NCBI GenBank assembly: GCA_003290165.1
Contig: QNQO01000547.1
Coordinates: 310,001 to 374,000, forward strand
From: Berberis thunbergii
Taxonomy: Eukaryota > Streptophyta > Magnoliopsida > Ranunculales > Berberidaceae
Direction: 5' to 3'
DNA length: 64,000 nt
Part shown: positions 1-10,615 of the stretch, in pieces
How the letters are laid out: the number at the start of each line of letters is the position of its first letter
Position numbering within the stretch: the stretch's first letter is position 1
Program-made: the position numbers and the translations under genes
Notes under the pieces: model-generated
Seen by the model: the letters and a program-made list of their open reading frames with translations, nothing else
Told to the model about the DNA's origin: nothing
Databases searched by the model: none

Positions 1-1065
1 AGCGCCACTGCCGCTAGACAGAGCTCGCGACAGAGCTCTCTGTTTCGCCTCCTCCTTTGTTTTCTTGCGTTAACTTCTCTGTTCTTCATCCTATCTCTCT
101 TTTGCAGGTACCAGGGCAAGTCAGGGACCACGAGGAGCTCGCGAAGAAGCCGCAACAGCGCGGAACAGAGCGGCGTCTCGCTGGAGACGAAGGCGCAGCA
201 GCGCGCGACTTTGGCGGGAGAAAACTGTTTTTCAAACAGTTCAGCTATTCACACCCCAGAGATTTGTAAGAGCCACCACAGAGTGCTTTTGGCCAGTTTT
301 CTCGGGATTCGCGTCCGTGCAGAGATGATTTCCACCTCCATTGACGTTGTGCTCACCGCTACCATGACCAGCTAAACCATTCGCCAAGGCTACGATGAAA
401 CCATAGGGTTTCCTAGAGTTTGTGTATTTAAATTTATTGTTTTCTTTATGCTTGAACGTTAAACACATTTGATTTATGATTTTCAATAATTTGCTTTCAC
501 TGATTATATCCTGATTAATTATCTAGACTAGTCGGTAGTTAGAAATACTCTTTGTTGAAATTCAAAAGTCTGATTTAATCAATTAATCTGAATCTGTGAT
601 TGTGTGTGCCGTAAGAAGACACGCAATGCTAGGGATTAGGATTAATTAAAATAAATCTGTGATTGTGTGTGCCGTAAGAAGACACGCAATTCTAGGAATT
701 TATACCTATGCTTAAATCAATTGTGAACTTAGATTAATCTTTAGGTTAGTCATGTTAAATCTTGAAAACAGTATTTTTGATCACACAAATCTCAAAGAAC
801 CTGTGGTGGATTCAATGCCTTGGTTTCCTTTCTCATATTCTTTAAAACTTTTTATTTTGTTTTTAATTTGATTTTTAGTTTAGATATTTTAATTGCTGTA
901 ACCCCAATTTAAATTAGTTTAAATAAACCCTGAAATTTAATTGCAACCACAGTCCTTGTGGGATCGACCTGTACTTGCCCTTGTCTACCAGTTAGCACTG
1001 TGCACTTGCAGTTATTAAAATTAGGTTAATTAACCTATTTATTTAGGTTAGTTAAATCTGCATCA
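1..1065 (+). repeat. 5' LTR (3' portion only) of the Athila/Tat-like element
   Basis: This segment matches 6588-7654 almost base for base and ends in CTGCATCA directly before the primer binding site. The full LTR, judged from the 3' copy, is about 1796 bp, so roughly 730 bp lie beyond the window edge. The sequence contains no convincing gene; the small open frames here recur identically in the 3' LTR and have no recognisable domain. Confidence 0.9.
591..697 (+). repeat. Two-unit direct repeat inside the LTR
   Basis: A unit of about 44 bp starting AATCTGTGATTGTGTGTG and containing CCGTAAGAAGACACGCAAT occurs at about 591-634 and again at 654-697, 63 bp apart. The same pair is present in the 3' LTR at about 7178-7284. 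Repeats of this kind in the LTR can be transcription-factor sites, but no function can be shown here. Confidence 0.8.
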
Positions 1066-1090
1066 AGTTTTTGGCGCCGTTGCCGGGGAC
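1066..1090 (+). promoter_or_regulatory. Primer binding site of the Athila/Tat-like element
   Basis: Directly after the LTR end CATCA comes AGTTTTTGGCGCCGTTGCCG followed by GGGAC. This is the tRNA-primer site context shared by plant Athila and Tat/Ogre elements, and it fixes the element's plus orientation. Confidence 0.85.
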
Positions 1091-1930
1091 TGTAGCGGTA
1101 TAATTGGATTTAAGAGTTTATTTTCACTAGTTTGTAGTTTAGGTTAAAAAAAAAAAAAATTTAATTAATTTAAAAAAAAAAAAATTAGGTCAGATATAAG
1201 ATTGCTTTTTTTTTTATAGTAGGTTTGATTTTTTTTTTTAGTTATTTCTTTTAAGTCTTAGAAGTTTGATACTTGATTTTGCTTTTGTTATTTTTGCAGG
1301 TATTAATAGGCAGAAAGCATATATTACAGATTACACGCTTCTCGAGAAAATTGAACGATCCTGCTGAACATCAAGCAAAGTTTTTTATTTTTATTTTGTG
1401 AGTAGAGTTTTTAATTTTATTTTCACCTCGTTTTACGAGTGTGTGGTGTAATAATTTTTTTAACTCTACTATTTCTCATTTTGTTTCAAAAAAAAAAAAA
1501 AAAAATAACAAAAACAAAAACAAAAACAAAAAGCACATGGTTTGAATTGTTTACAGGTTGCTATCGCGTGGACACTCTCAGAAGTTGGCGAGCCGTCAGG
1601 TGGACGGTGTTTCTGATCGACGTCAACTCGACTTCTACCCGGCGTCGCAAGTAACCCAAGAGAGGTTCACGCCGGAGGTAACTTCTTTCCACCGCATCTG
1701 CACGCGGTTTCTAAGTGGATTACTGTGTGTTTTATTTGCTAGGTACTTATCTAGGGTCATTTTTCATTCATCTTGCTTGCGCATCATATAGGCCTTGATT
1801 AGGTTTTACCATTTTTATTTTAGAGTTAGGTTATCTTCGTATATAGATTAGGCTTGCATAATTTAAAAAATAAAATGAAATGAAATCTAATCATTATCCT
1901 TTTCGCAGGAATGCATTTAATCCCATGTGA
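1091..1930 (+). other. Untranslated leader of the Athila/Tat-like element
   Basis: AT-rich, with several A and T homopolymers near 1147-1240 and 1489-1505 and repeats of ACAAAA at 1506-1530. No supported coding frame is seen. A pyrimidine run followed by CGCAG at 1898-1909 resembles a splice acceptor just before the open frame that starts at 1931, but no matching donor can be chosen. Confidence 0.6.
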
Positions 1931-3676
1931 CCACCTGATTATGCTCCATATTCAGATTATTACAACTCAGGTTCCGCATATTATCCTGACTTCCTCTCCC
2001 CTTCTAACGAGGATAAAGACTTTAAGGATTACTTCTCCCCTTCTACCTCGAAGCTTGAAACAGCTCTTATGACGATGACTCAGAAATTAGATGCACTTAT
2101 GAATTTGACTCAACCCATACCTCCTAGTAATGTTTCATTTGAGGGTTGTGTTGCATGTTCGAGTCCTAGTCATTCTACAGCTGATTGTGATTTGCAATAT
2201 GATTATCCTGAATATTTCGCTGAGCAAATCCATTCTTTTAATGCTAATTGGCGACCTGGTTATAATTCAAAGATCAACTATTACAGTCCTGGTTTTGCCA
2301 CTAATCAAAATCTCTCTCGGGCTCATAACTCACACCAAGGGGGACATATTTTCTCTCAAGCTCCTCAATACCCTAATCATGCCATGCCCCACCATGACCA
2401 AGTTCCTCCATCCAACACATCAAGTTTAGAGGAAAAGATTAATCAGTATTTGCAGCGCTGAGCAAGTATAATTGATCAAAATTCTAAGGACATATCTGAG
2501 TTGATAGCCACGACTCAAAGACTTGAGATAGTTGTGGATCATATTACTGAGGCAGTATCTGAAAGTGAGTTAGGAAGAGTTCCTAGTCACTCTGTTCAAA
2601 ATTCAGGGGGTCAATTCATAACTGGTAACACATTGGAATCCGAGTTAGATGATGTTTTTGTGGATAATGTGATAGAAACTACTTTGCTTCATGACCCATT
2701 CCCTTCCCCACATTTTCATGAAGACCCACTCGACATATGTCTTCCTAGTGACTCATGCATAGAATCAAACTGTGAACAGTCTTCAGAGTCTCCCCTTGAC
2801 TGTTTTCATGATACACATGACCATTTAGAGGCTTGTTTGACTCATTCTAATTTGGACTTTGATGTTGATGATTCCATTAGGGAGGTCAATGATTTGTTTG
2901 ACGCAGTCCCCATTGTGGATCCTAGTTATAAATGGAAGTCTAAAGTGGAGCCTCTTCCACTCAGTGAGTCAAAACTAGTCCCATCAGTTGAGCCACCTGA
3001 GTTTGACCTTAAACAACTACCTGACACCCTCAGGTATGCGTTTTCATGTACTGATGATACTTTGCCTGTTATTATTTCATCTATATTGAATTCAAAACAG
3101 GTTGTCCCAAAGAAGTCGGGAGATATATTTAATGAGAGACTTCATGCCATAGGTAGTGCTAATTCTAGGTTTGGGGGTGTTGTTGCGTCGTCTAACTCAT
3201 CATCTTGGTGTAATCCATTTTGTTACGATGAACCTGTACCACTCAACATATTTATAGGCATACCACTGTCCATCCCTTTCATATTGACTGATGCTACCTA
3301 TATGGATCCATTGTTAGTAAAAGATGATTTCAATTTTCACCATCCTGATGTGGCAATTATCCAATCTTCTGATTTGGAACCAGACTTAGGATGTTCCATT
3401 TTAGGAGTAAGGGATGATCCTTTGTTGCATATCACTACTTGCGACCTATTCATGTTTAAGATCCCTATTGACTTCCAAGGAATGCGAGCTTCTTTACTAT
3501 TTCTATATGATTTTAGATGGTGTCTTTGCAGCTTTTGGGATGTGCTAGTGTATCGTGTGTCGCATGTGGTTGCTATTATTGAGTGGACTGATCCTCAACT
3601 TTTCAGGTTGTTGGTATACGATTCTTTCACCCTTTTGAAGTTAATGTTCCCTATGTTCTTCCTCGTCACTTCATGA
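1931..3676 (+). pseudogene. Remnant gag/pol-like open frame of the Athila/Tat-like element, split by one UGA
   Basis: One frame stays open from 1931 to 3673 except for a single TGA at 2459-2461; the downstream part at 2462-3676 is in the same frame. The first part has a CX2CX4HX4C zinc knuckle (CVACSSPSHSTADC, about 2150-2191), then an Asn/Tyr/Pro-rich stretch like that after the Athila gag knuckle. The second part has PPEFDLKQLPDTLRYAF and TLPVIISSILNSKQ (about 2993-3100), which look like the segment just upstream of Athila reverse transcriptase. It is not followed by the polymerase motifs: the catalytic YxDD block, RNase H and integrase are absent. I read this as a gag C-terminus joined to a pol N-terminal remnant with the enzymes deleted. 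The most 3' part (3101-3673) is not recognised. With only one stop in 580 codons, read-through or very recent decay are both possible. Confidence 0.7.
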
Positions 3677-5843
3677 TATATCGCTCATGAGGGAGAATAT
3701 ATGTCGGGCTGACGACGTTAAACCAAGCGCTCCTAGGAGGCAGCCTAGCTTTAGTTGTGTGTCTTTGCTATTAGTCTGGATTGATTTTCGAGTGCCCTAT
3801 TTAGTTGTGTTTCACTCATACTCGTTAGCTCCATAACAGTTTTGACTTACAACTTGTTTTTCTTTAGTTTTCTTTGTTAGTGTCGAGTCTGCATTTTATC
3901 GATTTCTAATGAAAACTCCATGATTCTTATGTTTGTGAGCCTCATTGATGGAAGATTTCATCGAAATTGGTAAAACACTTTCCCATGGTAATATCACTCT
4001 CACTCTCCTCTTTTCTTTTTCCTGCATTTGTCATGATCATCATTTCATACATTGAGGACAATGTTTGGTTTAGGTTTGGGGGTGACGTTTAAGATTTTTT
4101 CTGCATTTTTTGAAAATTTTGAAATGAAATGTATTTCACAATTGACTATTGTATTCTACTCAATCTCCATTGAGTACATAGTTAATTATGACTATGTGAA
4201 AATTTTCGATTTGAAAATGCATTCAAATCTAAGTTTCTTTCCAATGAAGAGGATGTGCTTTCAAGTATGCCTTTAAATTTGAGGAATTCATGCTTTCACT
4301 TGTCACTTTTATATATCAATAGGAAAGCATATGGTTTGATATTATCTTTAAGTTAAATTTATTTCATAAGATTTTTTTCAACTCAATTACTTTTTGCACT
4401 ATAAGCCATATTAGCATGATTTGAAGTTGATGAATGAGATATGAGCTAGAAAACCTTAGAATAATAGTGGAGACTTAAACAGTGAAAGTTTTGAGCCATT
4501 CTTTTCTTTCTGAGTGTTAGATAAATATACTCTAATTTTTCTTGAGTTCGCATTAAGTCGTTGATGATCTCATTATTCTCATTTTTCTTATCAATTGCTT
4601 TGAGAATGACATTAAAATTAAATTATTGCACTAGAACTTTTTAGTTTATTTAGTTGAGATGTCATAATACCAACCTGAACTTAAGAAATGATGTAGGCAA
4701 GTTTTTCTTAAACCTTCTCTAGCCTTTTTACTTACTCACTCATTAGTTCCCTTTTGAAGCCCTTTGAGCCGTTGATAGCCTTTTATTTGTTAACCCCTTA
4801 TCGATACCCAATTTATCTAAGAATGTATATGGATGAATGTTAGTTGGAAATGGGCAATTAGAAAGAACAAAATCAAATATACCATGAGTCATCAGTGTTG
4901 AAACATTCTATTGAGTAGAAGAGGAAAAGCATGTAGTTGGAAAAAAAAAAAAAAAAAAAAGAGAAGAGAAAGAAAGAAAAGCGATGTCAATGAAAAAAAA
5001 AAAAAAAAAAAGTAACGTTGGTTAGAACATTGATTTACTCTTCATAGCCCTTGTGTTAGTAGGTATATACATTCTTAGAGATTTTTCGTATACCTTTTTC
5101 CATTCTTTGTTAGCCATTACCTAAAACCCATTACAACCTATTAAAGTCCTAGTTGATCTTAAGAGATGGTTAGTTTCGTAGATGTGGAGATTAAATAAAT
5201 AAGAACTATGGTGTATGATTTAACATTCTCAAAAGTAATTGATATTCCTGTCCATGAGATCATATTCATTCCATTCTTGAAAAGTCCGTTCTTCATATTA
5301 CTATATGTGAGATGATTGTTTTCCATTATTTACTCTTTTCCTCACATATAAACTGAGTAAAATATCAAATCTCTGAGTGTTTCATTGTGAGTGACATGAG
5401 AGGTTTGAAGTCAAAACAAACTTTCTAAAGGAGATTTAGTAATTGTTTTACTCTGAAATAAAAAGTTATGTTGATAAGGCCATGCACACACACACTTCGA
5501 GTTGGAAATAATTGATGAAATTTATTTAACCTTTGGGTATTATTAAATGGTTGTGAGACTCTTTGATATATTATTGTGAGACTGTTAGCTATTTTCAAAA
5601 TTTTTTGGCAATTAAATTCTTACTCTGAGGATAATAGACTTAGTTACCATGTTTTGGAAATTTATGAGTCATAATGTTTGTGGGTAACATTTCTGGAAAC
5701 CCTCACGAGACTATAACTCGTCCACTAGAGGTAATCTAGGGGTTTAAAGCCTTGTTGCACGTTTAAGGTAAGTGCAACCGATGATTCCTGCGAAAGTGAG
5801 TTAGATTTTATTTTATTGTTTTGCTCGAGGACTAGCAAAATAT
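3677..5843 (+). other. Non-coding 3' internal region of the Athila/Tat-like element
   Basis: About 2.2 kb without a supported gene. Two landmarks typical of Athila/Tat 3' regions are visible: GACGTTAAACCAAGCGCT followed by an AGGAGGCAGCC run at about 3703-3749, and CATTGAGGACAATGT at 4050-4064 followed by TAGGTTTGGGGGTGA at about 4071-4085. The rest is AT-rich, with A-runs at about 4940-4960 and 4993-5010. Such landmarks are conserved in non-autonomous relatives and may serve packaging or reverse transcription. Confidence 0.7.
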
Positions 5844-5858
5844 AGATTTGGGGGTATT
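5844..5858 (+). promoter_or_regulatory. Polypurine tract before the 3' LTR
   Basis: AGATTTGGGGGTATT lies directly before the TGATATTCAC start of the 3' LTR. It is preceded by CTCGAGGACTAGCAAAAT, a context known from Athila/Tat elements. It would prime plus-strand DNA synthesis. Confidence 0.75.
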
Positions 5859-7654
5859 TGATATTCACATAATTATTACATAATATATCCCTTAATTTAT
5901 ATATGTTAGTGTTTCGATTATTATAATTTATAATAATTATTTCGTTTTCATGTCTTGGCAGGAATTTGAGCGTTAACGATGAAATGGTATTAAGGCGACA
6001 GACAATTGGTCGATTCTAGTGGTGGTACAAAGCAGAGAGTCACATATCTAAAACTAACCCTAGTAAACCTAGATCCACCTAAATTAGCCTAAGCCCAAAT
6101 CCAAAAATACTAACCTAAAAACCCAAGCCCAAGATAATAGAACCCTATTTAGCTCCCCTAATCTTAGAGAAAAAGGGGGGAGCTCTGATTCTCTCCACTT
6201 CCACAGCCCCTCTCCCCTCATCTCTTTGCCAGCCACCTCACCACCCTGCCGGCAATCCTCGCTCGATAGGAGAGCCGGCAGCGCGATAATCCCGCCATCA
6301 CCCCTCATCTCGTCATCTCTCACCTCGTTCTCCGCGCCAACAACCACCTCCTCCTTCATCCCACTGAAACAGGGGCGTGACACCCTGTTGCATGTCATCA
6401 CGCCACACAGCCATCACCACCACCACCGAGCACCACCTTCTCCGCCATCACCACCACCACCGCGCGCACAACCTCCCTGTTTTCCACCCTGTTTCGCTCC
6501 CTCCTTCCTGTTTTCCTCTCTTCTCTTCGTCTATCCCTCCCCCACTTCTATCTCTCTGCTCCAACCTCGCCAACAGACCAAGCGAGAAGTGCCACTGCCG
6601 CTAGACATAGCTCGCGACAGAGCTCTCTGTTTCGCCTCCTCCTTTGTTTTCTTGCGTTAACTTCTCTGTTCTTCATCCTATCTCTCTTTTGCAGGTACCA
6701 GGGCAAGTCAGGGACCACGAGGAGCTCGCGAAGAAGCCGCAACAGCGCGGAACAGAGCGGCGTCTCGCTGGAGACGAAGGCGCAGCAGCGCGCGACTTTG
6801 GCGGGAGAAAACTGTTTTTCAAACAGTTCAGCTATTCACACCCCAGAGATTTGTAAGAGCCACCACAGAGTGCTTTTGGCCAGTTTTCTCGGGATTCGCG
6901 TCCGTGCAGAGATGATTTCCACCTCCATTGACGTTGTGCTCACCGCTACCATGACCAGCTAAACCATTCGCCAAGGCTACGATGAAACCATAGGGTTTCC
7001 TAGAGTTTGTGTATTTAAATTTATTGTTTTCTTTATGCTTGAACGTTAAACACATTTGATTTATGATTTTCAATAATTTGCTTTCACTGATTATATCCTG
7101 ATTAATTATCTAGACTAGTCGGTAGTTAGAAATACTCTTTGTTGAAATTCAAAAGTCTGATTTAATCAATTAATCTGAATCTGTGATTGTGTGTGCCGTA
7201 AGAAGACACGCAATGCTAGGGATTAGGATTAATTAAAATAAATCTGTGATTGTGTGTGTCGTAAGAAGACACGCAATTCTAGGAATTTATACCTATGCTT
7301 AAATCAATTGTGAACTTAGATTAATCTTTAGGTTAGTCATGTTAAATCTTGAAAACAGTATTTTTGATCACACAAATCTCAAAGAACCTGTGGTGGATTC
7401 AATGCCTTGGTTTCCTTTCTCATATTCTTTAAAACTTTTTATTTTGTTTTTAATTTGATTTTTAGTTTAGATATTTTAATTGTTGTAACCCCAATTTAAA
7501 TTAGTTTAAATAAACCCTGAAATTTAATTGCAACCACAGTCCTTGTGGGATCGACCTGTACTTGCCCTTGTCTACCAGTTAGACACTGTGCACTTGCAGT
7601 TATTAAAATTAGGTTAAATTAACCTATTTATTTAGGTTAGTTAAATCTGCATCA
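5859..7654 (+). repeat. Complete 3' LTR of the Athila/Tat-like element
   Basis: 1796 bp, beginning TGATATTCAC and ending CTGCATCA, so the ends form the expected TGAT...ATCA inverted pair. It is directly followed by AGATA (7655-7659), the expected target-site copy; the left copy is outside the window. A CCACCACC-rich stretch at about 6180-6580 and a pyrimidine-rich stretch at about 6500-6560 give small open frames without recognisable domains. Confidence 0.9.
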
Positions 7655-10008
7655 AGATAGACAACCACAGACTTGTCCAGAAGGTGACGAAACAGGTCAT
7701 TCATAAGGGTGCAAAATGTAGCTGGAGCATTGGTCAAGCCGAAGGGCATTACTAGGAACTCATAAGACCCATATCTAGTAGAACAAGCAGTTTTGGGTTC
7801 ATCACCAGCAGCAATGCGGACCTGATGGTAACCTGATCTCAAGTCGAGTTTTGTGAAGTATCTGGCGGATCCAAGTTGGTCGAATAAATCTGCAATGAGC
7901 GGCAGCGGGTATTTGTTCTTTATAGTGACTTTGTTCAAGGCTCTATAATCAACACAAAGGCGAAGACTGCCATCAAGTTTCCGCTGAAAAAGAACAGGTG
8001 CTCCATAAGGTGCTTTAGAGGGCCGAATGAATCCCAACTCCAACAAGCCATCTAGTTGTGTTCTCAATTCAGTCAGCTCTGGAGGGCTCATGCGATATGG
8101 ACTACGTGCGGGTGGCTTGGCACCAGGGACTAACTCAATTTCGTGATCAATGAGCCTTCTGGGAGGTAGATTCTTTGGCAATTCATTCGGCATCACTTCG
8201 CTGAAGTCAGCAATAACTTGGGCAACTTCCTCAGGGATTTTGCTAGTATCATCTTCCATCTCTAGCTTCGCCACAGCTAAGTATGTATCTTCTCCTTTGG
8301 CCAAGCCCCTCTTGACTTGGAGCGCCGACAATATTCTATCATGAGTTGTTGATCGAATTGAGGTTGGTACAATGCGTAGTCTGGGTCCGAAAAACCCCAA
8401 GGAGTCCATGAAAGGTAATGGTCCTGCTGCAGCTCCTCGGAAGAATTCTTGGCCAAGAATCACCTTAAAATCATCAAGTGGAACGGCCAAGAAGTTTGAT
8501 CTTCCTTCCCATGGACCAACCTGTAGTGGCACAGCTCTAGCCATACCATTGATAGAGATTGCCTCAGAGTTGACAGCTTTCAACTTACCCACATCTCCTT
8601 CTAAGTTCAGACCCACACGTCTAGCTTCATCTGGGGCAATAAAATTGTCTGTCGCTCCAGAATCCAACAATGCTTGGGAAGGGAACCCATTGATAGTGAT
8701 GTCGATGTATTGTAAAGCCTTCTTGTGTGGGTGCTCATACATTTCTCCTTTGACGGCATTGAGCTTGCGTAGAGCTCCCATTTGGGAGGTCTCACTGTTG
8801 GTGGGGTTCGAGCTCGATGCGGTCTGGTTAGAAGGTTTTGCTTGAAGCAAGGACATTAATGAGTGTAGAGCTGGTTTGGATGGACATTTGCCTGTTGGGT
8901 GATCTCTACTATTGCAAAGAATGCATGGGGCAGGGGCAGATGGTTTCCACTGCCCAGAGTAGTTTTGCCCTCCTTTGTTGTTGTAATTTGAGTTGCTGGA
9001 GCTGGCATTCCAATTTTTGTTGGAACTCCAATTCTGGTTGGATGGCCGGGAATTATAGTTTCCTCGGTTCTGACTTGAGTTTCCCCAATTTTGGTGAGGT
9101 GAGCGAGCATTCGACCCTGAGCTTGAATTGGTACTGCCAGTTCTAGCTGTGGAGTGATTGAGCGAAGTGGATCCAGTCATGGGCATATAATCACCAAACC
9201 TTTCTGCTGCCGCAATAGCACTTGTAATATTTGTCACCTTCTGCCTTTGCAATTCTGCTTGTAGAAGCGGATGAGCTTGTTCCATGAAACAGAAAACTTT
9301 GTCCTTCTCAGACATGTCTCGAATATCTAGCAAGCAAGTTGAGAATTGTCGGACATAGTCTCGAATATTGCCTGTCTGTTTGATGGTGTGGAGCTTCCTC
9401 CTTGCTAAGAAATCAGTGTTCTCAGGCAAGAATTGATTTCTGAGTTCCTTCTTGAGGTCTGCCCAAGTTCTAATAAGGATGCGACCTTCTTCCATATCTG
9501 CATATTTGGTTCTCCACCATAGCTTTGCATCACCTGTTAAGTACATGGTCGCCATGGTAACCTTGGCTTCTTCAGATTCGGGGTTCACCGCGCGAAAATA
9601 CTGTTCCAGATCAAACAAGAAGTTCTCTAACTCCTTCCCATCTCGTGCCCCAGCATATGACTTTGGCTCGGGTACTTTCATCCTAGGGTGATCGGTCGTC
9701 CCTGTGGCCTTAGTGAGCAAGCCAACCCTTGCAAATAAGTCCTCCAACTGTAATTGGAAGTCACTCATCACCTGAGCTGTGGGGTGAGGTGACTCTTCCA
9801 TTGCGACTGTTCTTCCCTCTAAGTTATCAACATGCTCAGCTAGCGAATCCACTCTTTCTGCCAGTGAAAAGAGTCCATCCAACCGACTAATCTGTTCTCC
9901 CAAAGTGTTCAACTGGTCCATTCTGCTTTCCAGTCTATGCATTCGACTGGTCTGTCGTTCCTCCATAGCGCTAAGTCGCTCATTTATTTCCTGCATCCTG
10001 GTTTGCAT
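7655..10008 (-). pseudogene. gag-pol polyprotein of a Ty3/gypsy element, truncated by insertion inside reverse transcriptase
   Basis: The start is the ATG at 10006-10008, just after the primer binding site. Residues 1-70 are coiled-coil-like. Residues 130-270 form a retrotransposon gag domain (motifs [16 protein letters not shown]). A Ser/Asn/Gly-rich linker leads to a CX2CX4HX4C zinc knuckle at residues 362-375 ([14 protein letters not shown]). The aspartic protease active site is [11 protein letters not shown] at about 446-456. Reverse transcriptase starts near residue 640, with [33 protein letters not shown] and [15 protein letters not shown]. The host frame stops at VVVYL(D), immediately before the second Asp of the catalytic YxDD; the last residues before the stop codon come from the inserted LTR. 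A chromovirus clade is likely from the gag and primer site, but the chromodomain part is outside the window. Confidence 0.92.
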
Positions 10009-10018
10009 TCAACAAGCT

Positions 10019-10034
10019 CTGGCTCTGATACCAA
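10019..10034 (-). promoter_or_regulatory. Primer binding site (initiator tRNA-Met type) of the gypsy element
   Basis: On the minus strand the 5' LTR end TGACA is followed by GTTGGTATCAGAGCCAG. TGGTATCAGAGC is complementary to the 3' end of plant initiator tRNA-Met and is the commonest plant LTR primer site. Confidence 0.9.
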
Positions 10035-10035
10035 C

Positions 10036-10483
10036 TGTCACGGACTAGTAATCCGTGCGGCACTAGCTATCCAATTCACTAGTAAGCCTATGAGTAGTTA
10101 CTTTGACGGGCACAAATATTAACTTGAGAATGCACAATATCAATCTGTAGACAATATAACAATGCACAATAGTCAGTAAAAGCTCTCATTCACATTCAAT
10201 AGATTACAATGGGGAGGAACGTTCGGAAGGACGTTGCTCAAGACTAGTTCGATGCTATCGATCGAAGAAAATACAAGTTTGAAGTTGAAAAGCAATGCAA
10301 AGAAAATAATAAAAATGCTAGCGGTACAGTCTGGCCCGACTATGCAATGGAGGCAACACGTCCTCACAGTCAAGAGCTCAAACCTTCCCCCTATAATATA
10401 GATGCTAAGCATTTGTGCACTTTTCAAAAGGGAACATTGAGTTTTGAGACCATTAGGAAGGCCTCTGACCTTGAGTCCTGACA
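10036..10483 (-). repeat. 5' LTR of the interrupted gypsy element
   Basis: 448 bp, TGTCACGGAC at its low-coordinate end and CCTGACA at the other, so the ends are the inverted pair TGTCA/TGACA. The next five bases, GAGAG (10484-10488), are the expected target duplication. The partner copy and the second LTR are outside the window, so the length rests on the terminal inverted pair and the primer site. Confidence 0.7.
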
Positions 10484-10605
10484 GAGAGGAACCATTCACT
10501 CCTCTCTAGATGCGCACAAAAAGTCAACGAACGCATCTCGAGGGAGGTGAATGGTTTCCCTCCCTCCACTTCACTCCCGTTTCCTCGCTCATTTCCTCGC
10601 CATGT
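10484..10605. repeat. Partial foldback element, related to 16791-16965, probably split by the gypsy insertion
   Basis: The right arm at about 10537-10605 (GCATCTCGAGGGAGGTGAA ... GTTTCCTCGC) matches the right arm of the foldback element at 16899-16965 with scattered differences. The loop and the inner part of the left arm (GAACCATTCACTCCTCTCTA) are also present. The outer left arm is missing exactly where the gypsy LTR ends, which suggests insertion into this element. Confidence 0.6.
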
Positions 10606-10615
10606 AACCTTACTC

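Larger units (their letters stand above)
1..7654 (+). mobile_element. Non-autonomous Athila/Tat-like Ty3/gypsy LTR retrotransposon, 5' end outside the window
   Basis: Two near-identical direct repeats (1-1065 and about 6588-7654) flank an internal region that carries an Athila/Tat-type primer binding site, a degenerate gag/pol-like reading frame, a long non-coding 3' part and a polypurine tract. The window begins inside the 5' LTR, so the left boundary and left target duplication are not visible. No full reverse transcriptase, RNase H or integrase is present, so the element would need enzymes in trans. Over the 1065 shared LTR bases I count by eye four substitutions and two single-base indels, which points to a very recent insertion. 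It sits inside the reverse transcriptase of the minus-strand gypsy element at 7655-10483. The Athila/Tat assignment rests on the TGGCGCCGTTGCCGGGGA-type site and on 3' motifs typical of that group; this is family knowledge, not a database match. Confidence 0.88.
7655..10483 (-). mobile_element. Ty3/gypsy (chromovirus-type) retrotransposon, right part, interrupted by the Athila/Tat-like element
   Basis: Reading on the minus strand: 5' LTR (10483-10036), a tRNA-Met primer binding site (near 10034-10019), then gag-protease-reverse transcriptase from 10008 until the Athila/Tat-like insertion breaks it at 7654/7655. The rest of pol and the 3' LTR must lie to the left, beyond the window. The open frame has no internal stop over 785 codons, so the element was probably coding-competent when it was interrupted. 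Confidence 0.9.

Noticed and set aside
57..269. 70-codon frame, repeated at 6644-6856
   Set aside because: Both copies are the same LTR sequence; duplication of the LTR explains the match and there is no domain.
6226..6660. Pro/His/Ser-rich open frame of 144 codons
   Set aside because: It lies wholly in the LTR, is built from CCACCACC repeats and has no domain or splice context.
8372..8845. 157-codon plus-strand frame
   Set aside because: Antisense shadow of the gypsy gag-pol reading frame.
7655..10008. A host protein gene with zinc knuckle and protease
   Set aside because: Gag, protease and reverse transcriptase order, the primer site and the LTR show a retrotransposon.
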